Origin: Trichoderma breve
Taxonomy: Eukaryota > Ascomycota > Sordariomycetes > Hypocreales > Hypocreaceae
Assembly: GCF_028502605.1 (NCBI RefSeq)
Contig: NC_079232.1
Coordinates: forward strand, 6,882,001 to 6,946,000
Length of the DNA stretch: 64,000 nucleotides
Direction of reading: 5' to 3'
Shown in pieces: positions 1-12,026 of this stretch. A program made the position numbers and the translations under genes. Below the pieces are notes generated by a model. That model did no database searches. It was not told where the DNA came from and was given only the letters and a program-made list of their open reading frames with translations. How positions within the stretch are numbered: the stretch's first letter is position 1; every line of letters begins with the position of its first letter.

Positions 1-497
1 CAGGCAACACACCCCCACAAACGCCAGTGCTGACAGTCAAAAGAGCAGATTGCATGGTGTAGACGATCACTGTTGTGGCTATGGCCTTCACTCATCTGGA
101 CGATGGATCGTATGGGGTACACAGAAACTTCTCAGGTTACCTAAAAGATACGAAACACAGAAAATCGCAGTCAGCGACCGTGCAATCGTTTTGGGCTATG
201 AGGGAGATAGAGTTATCATTATTACTACGTCGGCGAAAAGTGGACCAGATTTCGAGCATATATCCAAGATGCACGGAGGAATAATTTGATTCATCCGCTT
301 ATGATGTAACTGTTTCGCCGAGAACGAACTTGGATCGCCTTGAAGAAGCTTGGGATTCCAGATAGTGTCCAAGCCACGCAACATTTATCCAGACGACTGA
401 GTGCCCAGATAACTAACACAATATTGGTATTTTCCTCCTTGATGAACGAAGATCATAATTTCGACTCAAATCCCTTATTAGCTTTCCCTTATTATCT
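1..497. other. Gene-free left edge
   Basis: Only short unrelated open frames occur here, none with a recognisable motif or plausible splice partners. It is the 3' side of the alcohol dehydrogenase gene. I see no feature I can support. Confidence 0.5.
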
Positions 498-1526
498 TCA
501 CTTCATTACCAAGACATTTCTGAAGCGAGGCTTTCCTGCCAGCAGACTATCGATCGCCTCTTGAACATTTGTCAAAGCATACTCTTCCACCATGCACCTG
601 ATGCCATGCAGCTGAGCAAACTGAATCGCCTCTTCACTGTCAATTGCATGACCGCTGGGCCAGCCATGCACACTTCGACCTCCATTAACAAGCGTAACAG
701 TATTAAATTCCACTCCGCCAACAGGAGCCAAACAAAGCAGTTTACCGCCAGGAGCAAGTCCATCGACCAGTCGCCCTATAATGTCGGGGTTTGGTGCCGT
801 TTGAACAATAATAGAGGCGCCACCAAGTTTAGCAAGTTCAGTAGGGCCGTCGACCTTTTTGGTGTTGATGTAATGATGCGCACCGAGTTGCGTGGCGAAG
901 GCAGCTTTGTCGTCGCCAGATGAAAGAACTACCACTTCATACCCCATTCTGCTCGCATACTGTACGGCAAGATGGCCTAAGCCGCCGAGACCCTGAATAG
1001 CAACGATGGCGCCCTGTTCAACCTGCAATTTCCGGATGCCGTTGAAGACTGTGACTCCTGCACAGAGTAGAGGGGCGGCTTCTGCTGGGTTCATCTCTTT
1101 GGGAATGCGAACGATGGCTTCCTGACGGAGGAGCACGTACTCTGCAAAGCCACCATCTTGAGTAACTCCGTTGATTGCCTGGTGTTCACACATCTGAAAC
1201 CGTCCTTTTTGGCATTGTCGACAACTGCCGTCATGCCCGCCATGCCAAGGGCCTCCGACTCGCTCCCCTATAGTAAACCGGTTGACATCTTGGCCCAGTT
1301 CGACGACATCTCCGATGAGTTCGTGGCCTGGAGTTCTAGGAAAGACATCTCCGAGGTGGCCTTGGACTACTGCGATGTCTGAGAAACACACGCCGCACGC
1401 TAAGACTTTGACAAGGACTTGGCCTGGTCCTGGATGTTGGAGTTTCACGTCGTGAAGCTTGAATGGTGCGCCGGGTTCTGTGAGAATTACGGCTTTGTAT
1501 GTTGTGGGGAGTGGAGCTGAAGCCAT
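498..1526 (-). CDS. Zinc-type alcohol dehydrogenase (MDR superfamily)
   Basis: An intronless 342-residue medium-chain dehydrogenase, expected to oxidise or reduce alcohols/aldehydes with NAD(P)H in the cytosol; the substrate cannot be read from the sequence. The N-terminal GroES-like domain has ACGVCFSD (catalytic-zinc Cys47) and PGHE (around residue 69). The structural-zinc loop reads GSCRQCQKGRFQMC: three Cys are evident and the usual first position appears not to be Cys. The Rossmann domain carries GLGGLGHLAVQYA. The frame is open 33 codons further upstream, but I chose the ATG before ASAPLPTTYKAV because family members begin there and the upstream residues look like translated 5' UTR. The length is normal for fungal ADHs of the yeast Adh1 type. 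Confidence 0.9.
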   Translation of the reverse strand: MASAPLPTTYKAVILTEPGAPFKLHDVKLQHPGPGQVLVKVLACGVCFSDIAVVQGHLGDVFPRTPGHELIGDVVELGQDVNRFTIGERVGGPWHGGHDGSCRQCQKGRFQMCEHQAINGVTQDGGFAEYVLLRQEAIVRIPKEMNPAEAAPLLCAGVTVFNGIRKLQVEQGAIVAIQGLGGLGHLAVQYASRMGYEVVVLSSGDDKAAFATQLGAHHYINTKKVDGPTELAKLGGASIIVQTAPNPDIIGRLVDGLAPGGKLLCLAPVGGVEFNTVTLVNGGRSVHGWPSGHAIDSEEAIQFAQLHGIRCMVEEYALTNVQEAIDSLLAGKPRFRNVLVMK

Positions 1527-2366
1527 TGTAACGTGAAAGGAAGCTGAGCCCCGAATGACAATGACATCTTTAGAGCCTTTAAGCAGCCGGAGATTGAAGG
1601 ATTTATGTATCCGAGCCTGAGTCACCTAGCTATTATGAGCTGTTCCTTTGCTAGAGATATGCGTGGCAGAATCCCCTCGACATCCACGTCTCTTCACTGG
1701 CGACACAGATCGGTGCCTCAAACGAGTAATTCTCACATGACAGCGAATTGGTTTATTAAGCCCGAAGACGGAAAGTTGTACGTAAGTCTTATTAAAGCAC
1801 ATACCTCTCTTCTTCAGATTTATAAAGTCACTTACACCGTATTCAGGCATGCCAAGAGCATCCCGTAGACCCCACTGAAGCGGTTGGACATTGCCTGAGA
1901 AAATTACTCGAAGAGGAAAACAGTCGTTTTGCGCCGGCCGATCGGGGTCCACATTATGACCGCCTTGTGCCGTTCAAGAGGGTGGAGATTCAGGGACGAT
2001 GAGTTTCGTGACGCACAGTATGTCCGAGGATTTGTGGGGCGGATGGACAGTGTGAGGCCGGTTGAGCAAAAGACTTTGTGCTTCAAGGTGCTTACCAGGT
2101 TACAGTTCTGACTTCGCAGCAAGGTCAGGGATAACTGTGTAAGTGTTGGTTGAAACAACAAAAGAAAGGGATTATCAGAATGTAGATGAACGAGTCCATG
2201 GAAGTGTTTTGTTGATCCGAGACACCGCACAACATCACACTCAATACACTTGGGACCTTCAAAAACAGACATGGAATTACCAGACGAAAGCATCAACTTG
2301 CTGGAGTCTATTGATCTACAAACATCTCTCTCAACATATACGTCCTGTCAAAGCTCTCCTGTGAGC
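1527..2366. other. Intergenic region, ADH promoter and GNAT 3' side
   Basis: This 840-base stretch lies upstream of the ADH gene and downstream of the acetyltransferase gene, both on the minus strand. Open frames of up to 130 codons exist but show no domain motif and shadow one another on opposite strands. I see no supported feature. Confidence 0.5.
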
Positions 2367-3050
2367 TCAGTTTGGCAGGTGCTTGCTCGGAAAATATCTG
2401 AACGCCACCAAAGTGATCTGATTATCTGGATTCCGCAAATCAGCATCCTCCCAGTCCAAAAATCGCTCGAACCCAGACTTAGTAAGGACGTTTTGGCTGG
2501 CAAGGTTTTCCGCCGACGTAAACGCCGTCATAATCTCCAGCGGCTGCTCATCTCCCTCGGAAAAGCTGCGCTGGTCCACTTCGACTTCTGCCTCTTCTCG
2601 AGGCAACTTGCACCACATGTCTAGCCACCCCTTGGTAAACTCAGTCGCATATCCCTTGCCCCAAGCGTCTTTACGAAACATGTAGCCCATGGCGGGCCAG
2701 CCAAAGATGGATTTCAGCTGGTGGCAGCCGCCGATGCCAATCATTTCGCCTGTTTCTTTGAGGCAGATGGCAAAGTTGTAGTGTGCCCCATCCTTTGGCG
2801 GGAGGAAGAACTCGAGCTTTGGCCGAGTTTCATCAAGATCTATGTCGGGTCTTCCCTGGGGAGTGTTGATCATGACCTCGGGCTGTGAGCGGATCACGTT
2901 CAGGCTTTCGAGGTCTTCAGCAACCAGAGCCCGGATGATTAAGCGATCAGTTGTGACTGGAGCCCGGGTAGAGTTGAGCGGCAACGGACGAACAGGCAAA
3001 GTTGTCTTGACCGTTGCCCATTTTGGCTTGGAGGGTGTTGATGACGCCAT
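2367..3050 (-). CDS. GNAT N-acetyltransferase (RimJ/RimL type)
   Basis: A single-exon protein of 227 residues. The GNAT fold starts at TDRLIIRALVAEDLESL, the usual first strand of the Acetyltransf_3 (RimL-like) group. The acetyl-CoA loop is RKDAWGKGYATEFTKGW, matching the R/Q-x-x-G-x-G/A signature, and the end SQNVLTKSGFERF is the conserved 'aSxrvleKlGF' segment. It should transfer an acetyl group from acetyl-CoA to an amine; the acceptor is unknown. An upstream in-frame ATG would add 24 residues. I prefer the internal ATG (MASSTPSKPKW), which gives the usual N-terminus of fungal homologues. It has no signal peptide, so it is probably cytosolic. Confidence 0.88.
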   Translation of the reverse strand: MASSTPSKPKWATVKTTLPVRPLPLNSTRAPVTTDRLIIRALVAEDLESLNVIRSQPEVMINTPQGRPDIDLDETRPKLEFFLPPKDGAHYNFAICLKETGEMIGIGGCHQLKSIFGWPAMGYMFRKDAWGKGYATEFTKGWLDMWCKLPREEAEVEVDQRSFSEGDEQPLEIMTAFTSAENLASQNVLTKSGFERFLDWEDADLRNPDNQITLVAFRYFPSKHLPN

Positions 3051-3707
3051 GAGTTGTTTTCTTATAAGTTGCTTTGAAGGTGAGTTTACGAGAGATGTTT
3101 GTCCTGTTGTCGTATGAATCACAAATCACGAATATCTCTCATGGTTTTGGCAAAAGACCCCTAGAGCTTCCAAATGTGGCTAAAACCGCTCCTTCGCTAA
3201 CTTCTATCTTAGCTCTGTCAGGACTAGAATTAGAAGAACACAGTGTGTTGGTAGACCACACTGTCCGTTAGTAGCCTCAGCTGAACATTGAGAAGCAGTT
3301 TTCCGTGCTCCGTGGAGATAAAGCCGAGCGGAGCCGCCACAGTTAGGCTCGATTTGCAACCAATCTGGGTTGACGCGGATGATGAATGCCAAGACGATCT
3401 TTGACCATTTCTGGTAATTTTCAAGTCCAACTTGCATCGGATAGAACCGAGAGTTGCTGAATCACTCTCGAGACTCATTATTCAGCGGTCAATTTGCAAT
3501 ATGACGAGGTTATCGTTGTCTGTTTCTGAGATGCCTCGCTTTCTTTATCCGTTAATGGATTATTCGCCAATTGTGGCAATTTTCTGGATTTGCGAGGGAT
3601 TGAAGCCACGTTCTGAGCATAAATAAAACCTTTGAATGCTTCGGATTGAATATTCAGAATGTCGACATCAGAGTCATCTTTCAACAACTCAAACAAGCTC
3701 TTTAAAA
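3051..3707. other. Divergent promoter region, GNAT / GFA genes
   Basis: This 657-base intergenic space lies between divergently transcribed genes and therefore holds both promoters. It includes CCAATTGTGG at about 3568. I see no convincing TATA box or gene. Confidence 0.45.
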
Positions 3708-4328
3708 ATGGCATCAACAACAGGAAGCTGCAACTGCGGCTCCATCACAGTCTCATTGAGCGCACCTCCTTCAAAGACGGTGGCTTGTCACTGGTATGCT
3801 TTCTCGTGCTCTCTCTATCGGCTAGAGTCCCTGTTGCTGATATTTGTAGCCTCAATTGTCGCCGTGCTGGTGGACGTAAGGAATAGACACAACGCCTAGT
3901 TCCACACGAATGACACTAATTCTCGATAGCATATTCCATCAACTATGTCATGGATGAGAGCGAGGTAAAGGTGGATGATGTGCGGGACACGCTGAACGAG
4001 TATGAAGATTACAAGACTGCCTCGGGCAACTTGGGAAGAGTATGTCGAAACACCTTGCCATACTATTGGTTCTAAGCCACTTGAAGGATGATGTTTCTGA
4101 TTGAAGGCGTTTATCCAGAGGAATTTCTGCAAAGCTTGTGGAAGGTAAGACTTCTTTTGGTGCGATATTACCTGAGAGACACCTTGTACTGACCGTCAGC
4201 ATAGCCCGATATACACGATCGACATTACGATGCCCGGAAAGCTGCTCATCAAAGCGTCACTATTTGATGACATTGTCGAAGATAGAATGGATGTGTTTTT
4301 GGACCGCAAGATCCAGTGGTCTGGTTGA
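3708..4328 (+). CDS. GFA-domain protein (glutathione-dependent formaldehyde-activating enzyme / CENP-V-like)
   Basis: Five small exons (3708-3793, 3850-3875, 3930-4039, 4107-4144, 4205-4328) splice in frame to 127 residues. Zinc-binding cysteines of the GFA fold are all present: CNCG near residue 8, CHCLNC formed across the first intron, and FCKACG, followed by SPIYTI and a last stretch ending FLDRKIQWSG. The family includes the bacterial enzyme that catalyses S-hydroxymethylglutathione formation, but most fungal members are uncharacterised, so the substrate is unknown. Introns are 52-67 bases with GT..AG ends; the last acceptor (CATAG before 4205) was chosen because the nearer CAG breaks the conserved GSPIYTI. 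It is divergent from the acetyltransferase gene. Alternative: a CENP-V-like protein without enzymatic role. Confidence 0.82.
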
Positions 4329-4730
4329 GCTGCCCTACCAGGTACTGCAAAAAATAAAATTAAAAAAGAATTATTCACATACCTAAATCAATAATTTTGC
4401 TGAGCTCTAAGAATTCAATATGCATTGAATAGAGCAAACATGATTCAGTAATCCGAATTGCGGAGCATCAACGCCCGAGTTTTAGTGCTTCACTCATCAC
4501 CTGATGGATCCAGCAATTAAGCTTTCACTGCAGCGTCCAATGCAGGCTGTTAAGCTTAGTAAGCAGAGTTATCCTCTTATCCCGGCTTGACGATTCTCTG
4601 CTTACTCTCTCAACTCTTTACTTAAACTTGCCGTCTCACAACCCTGGTAAGCCAATTGAGCGACGAATGAAGCTGTGACCGAGCGAGACGAGTTGATCAC
4701 AAGCATAGTCAATGTGCATCGCGAGAAACA
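4329..4730. other. Intergenic region
   Basis: 402 bases between two plus-strand genes, containing the terminator of the GFA gene (A/T-rich run at 4350-4375) and the promoter of the next gene. No further feature is seen. Confidence 0.5.
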
Positions 4731-6621
4731 ATGGGTTCGGATGTCAAGCCTCAGGGATTCAACGTCATCCCGTACGAAGACCCAAGAGACTCCAAACCAT
4801 CACAAGAAACCGGTAACTCTTCTCTTGTCTCGGATGTGATTGTCGATGTTCCTGAAACTGAATTTAAATCAAGCAAACAAGTCTTCCATCAAAGATGACA
4901 TCACCAACTCTTCCGCCAAGTCAAGCGGCCACAAGCCTCTTGAGTTTGTCTCGGTGACGCCGGCAAAGCAAAAAGGCAACAAAGCAATATCGACTGTTGT
5001 CCGCACGCAAGTCATGAAGGACTACTTTTGGAAACAAAGGAATCCCGAGAGCACCGACCAGGCAGCAAGCGAGAATCCGGCAAACCCATCCCAGTACAAG
5101 GGAAGATTTCGACTCAACTCACAACCCAACAGGACAAAGCCCAAAGCAGGCGTCAAGAAGGCAAAAGGTCGCGAGAGGACCTCTAATGAAGTCGCCAGAG
5201 CGCAAAAGGGAAGGATTTTAGTGCCGAGGGGTCCGATTTCCGATCCGAGCATCTACGATCCGGATGGGTTCTTTGCGAGTACGCCTGCGGGACTGTTGGG
5301 TGGGAGTTTGGATCCTTTTGACTCGTTTTCGCTCAAGTTGAAGCCGGAGAGTTTGAAGCTGATTTACTATTGTGAGTCGGGCAAAGGACACTGAGTTGCT
5401 GGGCGTCGGCTACTTTGACAAAGATCTCTCACTGACCGCGGCATCGCCAGACAAACAAAGCTATTCCAAGGACTTTCTCGATCTCAACGTAGGAGGCGGC
5501 TACTGCTTGTTCGATGCTCGGGAACACCGGGCTCTGTTCCATTCCATTCTGTATCTGGTTGCTCTCGATTTTAATCTCAGACGCGGGTTCTCCGATGCCT
5601 TTGGGTGTCTCTATCATTCATCTGAGGCATTTCGGCTGATCAACGAACGGATCCAGAGCGCCAACTTTGAAGATGCGACAATAGCAGCGGTTGCATTGAT
5701 AGGCGCCAAAGAAGTACGTTTTTGCCGTCTCTTTATCATCAGTATTGTAACGCTAATTTTGTGCTATGCAGAATCTCGCTGGCATGTTCGACGTTTCGTA
5801 CATGCACATGCAAGGCCTGAAGTTCATGATTGAGAAAAGAGGCGGAATCCAGAATATCAAGGGCCTTCATCGCGGTGTAGTCATTTGGTGAGTTCCTGTT
5901 TTCTCGAGAACATCATCCAACTTCTGCTTGACCAAACTGACAATATTTGGCTGCCAGGGCTGATTTCTGCAACTCGAGCGTTTGGAATTGTCCGCCACAG
6001 TTTCCGCATACCTCACTTTCCTCGAATCAAGACATCGAGTTCCCATCCGAAACATCATCATCGACAGACGGCGCCTCGCAAGACAATCTCGATGTTGAAT
6101 CGCAAATCGTCTCCCTCGTACAATCTCTTCGCAAAATATCCGCTGCAAAAGACGTACAAGGCCACAAAAAGACGGAAGCAAGTCATGTATACGATACCGA
6201 GTACAGGCTCCATCTTATCAAAGCCAGTATTGCCGATCGCGGAGCCAGCAGCAGTGAATTGGTTCCCCTATGCGTTGCTTTGAACATATACCTCTACCTG
6301 GCTATACGAGAGCTTCCGGCAAGAGCTCAGATGATTCAGCGCTTGATTGATCGGCTACAAGCCACGTTCAATCTGCAGCTCATAGAGAAGCCGCCTTCGA
6401 ACACACATAAACAAAGCTGGATATTGTGGATGTTATTCATCGGATACGCGGCTGCCCTTGAAAACAAACGACAAGAGTGGTTTGCGCAAAGCCTGAAGTC
6501 GCTGTACACTAAGTCCAGCTTTCGGGACATGGACCAGCTTCAAGAAACACTCAAGAGCGTCTTGTGGCAGGATAGCTGGAGTGAGTATTACTTTAAAAAG
6601 CTCAGAGAAGAAATCGCTTGA
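4731..6621 (+). CDS. Fungal-specific transcription-factor-like protein without zinc cluster ('tachykinin family')
   Basis: Five exons (4731-4812, 4874-5371, 5451-5713, 5772-5887, 5958-6621) give 540 residues. The N-terminal third is basic and low in complexity and contains VVRTQVMKDYFWKQR, a short motif (VRxHVMxxxxxxxR) found in a large fungal group usually annotated 'tachykinin family' or 'fungal-specific transcription factor domain', where it stands in place of a Zn2Cys6 DNA-binding domain. The rest is alpha-helical, as in the regulatory half of Zn-cluster factors. No Zn2Cys6 or C2H2 finger is visible, so direct DNA binding is not shown. The start is the ATG at 4731, reading MGSDVKPQGFNVIPYEDP. 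The third intron (5714-5771) uses GTACGT..GCAG. A role in transcription is inferred from family resemblance only. Confidence 0.75.
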
Positions 6622-6770
6622 GGGAGAGGGTGAGGAGAGACATGGGTGGGTACAAATCGCCATCATTTTGAACAACAAAACTCCTAGACATTAATTTGAA
6701 CAGCCTTGGGTATAGCGCACTGTCATTTCGTCGTTACATTCATTCCATCATTCCCACAATGAACATATGT

Positions 6771-8695
6771 TCATTGCGTCTTTTTTGTTCTTGTGACATC
6801 CATCCAGATTTGTGATTGGGCAAAGACGCCGTGGTTGAATATCTTGTAAGGCTTATCCGGATCGCACAGCGTAAAGTCGAATCGCCGGATTAGCTATGCG
6901 ACACAAACACACAGTTAGCGGTCAACTTGCGCAACGCGACACGAAACCTTACCTCGACAAACACTTTGTTCAACTCAATCAGGGCAATGGATTTACCCAA
7001 ACAAAGCCAGCGACCATAACTGAAGATGAGATCCAGAGTGCTCTCCATTTCCTTCAGTTTGTCTGAAGAAATGTTGAGCCATCTCTCTGGTCGGAACTTC
7101 AGCGCATCTTCACCCCAGACATCTTGCCGCCGAGTAATCGCCCAGATGCTGTAACCCACTCTTGTCCCTCCTGGAATAAAGACGCCGTTCCAGGTATCAC
7201 CTTGTGGTGGAACCTCTTTTGACATGAGGCCCGCGATTGGCGGGAAAATGCGGAATCCCTCTTTAATCACCGCCTGAAGGTATGGCAACACTTTGGCTTC
7301 GCTGTCGGTGATGACATCGCCGGCAATGTTGGCAGAGGCGATTTCTTGCCGAAGTTTACGGAGGATTTCGGGGTTTGCACATAGCTCCAACATCGTGGAC
7401 CTGATGGCTGACGCGGTTGTGTCAGACCCGGCAGCGCTGGATTACTCAGTAAATCAGAATGAGTCAAGGTTGCAGGGGGTAGTGAAATGGCTTACATTTG
7501 CAGCAGGATTTCGGACTCGGATTCGGTCTGGGTGAGGCCGTGTCGGATGAAGGACCCGAGCATGTCCCGCTCGGCTTTGACGTCTGGCTTGAAACGTTCT
7601 GCCGCGACGTCTCTTGCGATGCTTGACAAATAAAATGCGGAGTCAACATCCACGGTCTTACTCGTGTGGGACAAACCGGTACCAGGGGGGTTGAGGACAG
7701 GCTGCTCACCTCATTATCCTACCAAATCCAAGCTTGTCTTTCGCCGATGGGAGCAACCCTTTGAGGATTGGATTATTCAACAGCTTAAGCAACCAGGGGA
7801 ACACAGTAACCACCATCACCATGGGGAGGTTCTTCTCGGTTGTCTCAATGTACTCGTAGACATCAGTGTCCGTCTCGATAAAGCCGAACGGCGCTCCGTA
7901 TGCAATATCAGAGATGCAATCCAAGGTGAAATACTGGACCTTGCGGCCAAGGTCCACGGGTGCCTTTCTGTCAGCGTATCTGCCTAGCAGGCCCATGAAT
8001 GCCCGGACATTGTTGTCCATTTTCGATTCGATGTTGTCGACGTCGCGGCCAGCGTACTAACACTCTCAAGCGTTAATTTCTTTCCAAAACTCTCCGGTTG
8101 AAGATATCATGACACATACACCAGCGGCCATTTTGGATCGCAGAGCTGAGTGTGCAGCTTCATCTCGTGTGGACAAACAGTTGTTCGAGGTGGGGTTGAA
8201 GCGCATGCCATCATACCAGCTGGACCGTCGATATTCTGTTTTAACATTGCACATGTGCTTGACAAAGATGGGGTCGTCGGTGACGAGATCGTTGAGTCCA
8301 ACTCGAGCGATTGTTCCTGTAAAGTGGCAAGGTGTGGTTAGTTGTGTTTCATCAAGCCAGTGCACGCGGCATAATGCAGCTGGGCACTATGGGCGTTGGC
8401 TGCGAGCCGCGGCTAGCTACTAACCGTATTTCTGCGTCACTTCCCAGAAATCGAGATACGATCTGCCGCTATCCACAGATTTAAAGAGCCACAAGTTTGA
8501 GATCTTGGCTAGCAACGGCCCGTCGAAATGGCGAAGTCGATAGTATTGCCATGTTGAGGACGACACAAACCACGCAACTATTACCACCAAAGTGAAAAGA
8601 GCGACGCTAGCCGGAGAGATGGTTCTGATGAAAGAGCTGACATGGTCAACAAAAGGCGAAATACTATGGGCCAGTTGCGCTGTATGGCTCAGCAT
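6771..8695 (-). CDS. Cytochrome P450 monooxygenase (pisatin-demethylase-like group)
   Basis: Six exons (8425-8695, 8120-8316, 7710-8056, 7496-7621, 6953-7436, 6771-6893) splice to 515 residues. An N-terminal membrane anchor (about residues 25-48) points to the ER. The I-helix oxygen-binding motif is AAGSDTTAS (about 315-323), completed across an intron; ExxR is EGFR (373-376); the haem loop is FSYGRWLCLG with Cys459 as thiolate ligand. Trp replaces the usual Arg two residues before the Cys, which is normal in fungal P450s resembling pisatin demethylase (CYP57). The C-terminal exon supplies LIRRFDFTL. It should hydroxylate or demethylate a hydrophobic substrate that the sequence does not reveal. 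It stands alone, 14 kb from the terpene synthase, so joint action is speculative. Confidence 0.9.
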
Positions 8696-11600
8696 CGCAA
8701 ATAAGAGGTGAAATGCGGCTCCAGAAGATATTCCATGATAGATCAGAAAAAAGAAGGCTCAAGCGATAAATGTCGACGAGTGTGTGCAAAATATTTTCAT
8801 CCTTGCTGCGATTCTCGGCCTTGGCCGCTCCTAAACATGGTTTTTGGGGGCCATCCCACATGCAGCCCTTGCCAAGGATGGTGATAACACTACTCGGTAT
8901 ATAAATGGACAACTCAAGAACCAATAGGCTAGTAAACAAGCACTTTGACCATCAAAGTATCACATGTCTCCACCAGCCAGGCTAGATTCAGCCAATGTCC
9001 GACAGATCCGGACTTGAGACGTAACCCAACGCTGGTCAAGAGGGTGTCGCAATATAGCCAGAGAAGATCTCGCATTACGTGACCCCCTTTGACAAAAACA
9101 CAAATGCGGTTCCGTAGTGGATGCGAGTCAGGAACCGGCTGTTGAGTTGAATCCCTTGGTTTTACGCGGATTTCGACGGCTAACGTCAGCAGACCATTCC
9201 GGTTCAGTAATCTATAAGGCAGGCGAAGACATATTAGTTTGTCTCTAAGGATTGTCTCTATGGAGTTTGCTAATGAAAACCACGGACTTGCGGAGTTGAG
9301 TCAGGCGACAACCCGGTTACTCTCAAGTAACATCTTAGCGACAGGCGGGGCAAAGCAGCTGCAGGACGAAATAGGGCTGTGTCTCTTAGCTCTTGGGCAA
9401 TGCAAGAATATGCAAGAATACCCAGGATTGACTGCTCAATCGACTGCTCATATGCAAATAGAAGCCTGTCACTTTAGCTAAGTGGTGCTAGTAAGCGCCA
9501 ATTGCGCCTGGTCCGCGAAAATTGGCGCTATCCGTCCCGCAAGGCTAGGATGCTCAAAAGCCTCCGGATTGTCTAGGCGGCCTCGGCAGGCTTGGTTAGC
9601 CAAGGCCAAGGCACCTCGGCCCTGAGGCCGGTAATTCGGGATGGGTTGATTTCAAGCACTTGCCTTTCTTAGCTTGGGATCTGAGCTCACGAACGGCTTG
9701 GGGGCTCTGACGAACAGGTAGACACGAGCAGGGGATGAGGCACTAGGGCGAACCACAATGCACTTAGACCAATGAAGCATATGTAAGCCCCCCAAAGTGG
9801 CGGCCTGTTTCCTCTGCTTGGGTCCTGATTAGTTGCAGAGTTGTGAGAGTTCAGAGTCGACTACCTGTCTGACCAAGATGTGGCTTTTGCACACTTCGAA
9901 TTATCAGTAAACGTTGATTGCTGTCATTGGCGCCAGATGTGTCATCTTCCAAGGCTGTGATATGTTTGGAGCCTGTTGCGTGATGATTCTGAAAGTATAA
10001 AGTAAGAAACAAGAGCACTCAATGTGCCATCGGTATAGACACAGCCAACGCCACAACTCCACAAACCATTGGTACAGTGCCTACCCGGACGAACCCGGGC
10101 AAGGTTCAATTTGTTTCAATCTCTTGAAACAAGTGAGCTGAGCCGAAAATTGTAGAATGCAATGTTCCTTCTGCCCTCGTGTAGAGTTGGAGTGAATACT
10201 TATGCTTTTCAAGATTGCGACCGTTCGTAGCTACACAACCGACAAGTTACACGAGGTGCAGTTATTCTGTAACATCCAGTCAGTGAATCGAGTAATTCTT
10301 TAGGGGCAAGAAGTAACAAATAAAACACTGACAGATCCATCTGATGTAAACCTCTTGTTTGAAGAACATCCGGCTTGGCTATCCAAGAGACAACGTTGCC
10401 AGCAGCGCGATCGAGAGAGCGCGAGGTTAGTAAATTCACAGAAGATGCCTGCACAAACTGAGCCATTGAGCGCCACATGTGTTGTTCTCATGTGGGAGGA
10501 TTAATTTTTCCATTGCTGCGACGACATACTCGAGCCAGGCCTTAGCGATGATTCCTGAGGATTGTTGCCCAAACAAACAGGGAGTATATTGCACTTGGGC
10601 ACAAAAAATGTCGAACAATTGTTGCTGTCGTCAGCAGAACTTGGCTATCAGCAATTTAGTAGAGCCAGGTTTCGAGTCGTCATGATCTCTCACCATGGTG
10701 CATATATGACCAGCCGCACATTGCGAGTGCTACGCTCACTGTTAAGTCCTTCGCATACCTAAAATCCCTGTCGAAAGAGCGTTGATCGAAATGTATAGTG
10801 ATCATCTGACTGTTTCGTAATTCATTCAGCGACCGTAGGCTGTGAAGAGCCAGATCTGTAACATACCTGCCGTCGGGAGCATCATGTCGCGTACAGGTAC
10901 GCCGTCTGTACGGACGTGTTGTAGCCCGCACCTCATTGAGCTGAGGTTGTAGCTGAAGCAAACCACAGTTACGTGGTACTGCGAGAAAGTATTGTGCTAA
11001 TCAAAGGTTAATAGCTTCTCACAACACCCATGACGGCATAGAGCGGGATAGTTGAGTTCAAATCAGAGATGGTCTAATGCCGCAGTAGCCTTCTTCTACT
11101 GGACGCTCACCAATGCAGCCGCCGGAAACTACGCGGATCGGAATCCGGAGCGAACCCCTGGCTAATGCACATTCGGCAGTCTCTATCGAAGCTGGAAAAC
11201 GGTAAGATGCAGGGCAAATTAGGCTACTGCTCAAGCACGGGAGTGGTGTGTCGATCCAGGGTCGCATCACAGACGTTGTGTCCTGGAGCTGATTCACAGA
11301 GGCGACATGTAAGGTGAGACGGAAAAGAGATGCCGGCACGATTGCAGCCGAGCACTCAAGACACAAAGATAGGCCTAAATCTTCCGGCTCATCAACGATT
11401 ATTCAATCATTTGCTGCAGTGCAGGACAGAGTGTAGCGTTTGACTGCTCTCGTGATGCAGCCAAAACCGCCAGCTTACTTGGTTGTTCGGTCCAGGGTCG
11501 AATGGGCTTTTCCGGGCCACTGCTGAGAGTGTTATCCAGGATACAGCAAAACGAATAAATGCGTCACATACCCAAGTTCGATGCAAAGGCATTGACAACA

Positions 11601-12026
11601 CTCTCATTGCAAGTTCATGCCATATCGATTCTTCGGAACATCGCTGACGAGCTAATGCCACGTGCGCGGAAACTGGCTGACTGATTCAAGAGACTCGTTA
11701 GATAGAGTTGGCGGGAAAGGGTGGAGTTTCGTCGTACACCCAATCAGGAAATAAAATGTCAGCTGTCGTAGTCCGATTTGGGCATACGATCAATTGATAT
11801 AAATGACACTGAAGACGCCAGATGGGAGACGACATCAATTCAAAGCATTCCTCTCTGTCGCAACTCCAGTCCTTCAGGCTCATATTGAGTTCTCTTCATT
11901 GTGAACCCGAATTCAACCTGTGCTTCGTCGACCGATCGCTGTATCGTCTTATTGAGCTATCCGACTTTGTCTAAAGGGCAACCAGAACATTAGCCATCAA
12001 AAGCTATCCGCGATAAATATTCCACG
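8696..12026. other. 3.3 kb gene-free region
   Basis: This holds the P450 promoter (a TATATAAA/TTTATATA element at 8898-8905) and otherwise only short open frames broken by stops on both strands. It contains a small perfect inverted repeat at 10111-10132. I recognise no gene, transposon open frame or tRNA. The composition is ordinary rather than AT-rich, so this does not look like a heavily RIP-mutated repeat. Confidence 0.5.
10111..10132. repeat. Short inverted repeat
   Basis: TTGTTTCAA (10111-10119) and TTGAAACAA (10124-10132) are perfect inverted copies around a four-base loop (TCTC). It sits in gene-free DNA and has no obvious partner gene; it may be a chance hairpin. Confidence 0.5.

Noticed and set aside
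1904..2296. Minus-strand open frame of 130 codons
   Set aside because: No motif, Ser/Cys-rich random-looking composition, and overlapping frames on the other strand; no splice partners.
7001..7003. Trp instead of Arg in the P450 haem loop as a sign of inactivity
   Set aside because: The pattern FSYGxWxCLG is normal in the pisatin-demethylase-like group.
9239..9481. Plus-strand open frame of 80 codons
   Set aside because: No recognisable sequence and no neighbouring exons; stop-rich surroundings.
8696..12026. Possible transposon or RIP-degraded repeat in the gene-free stretch
   Set aside because: No terminal repeats, no transposase or reverse transcriptase motifs, and base composition is not strongly AT-biased.
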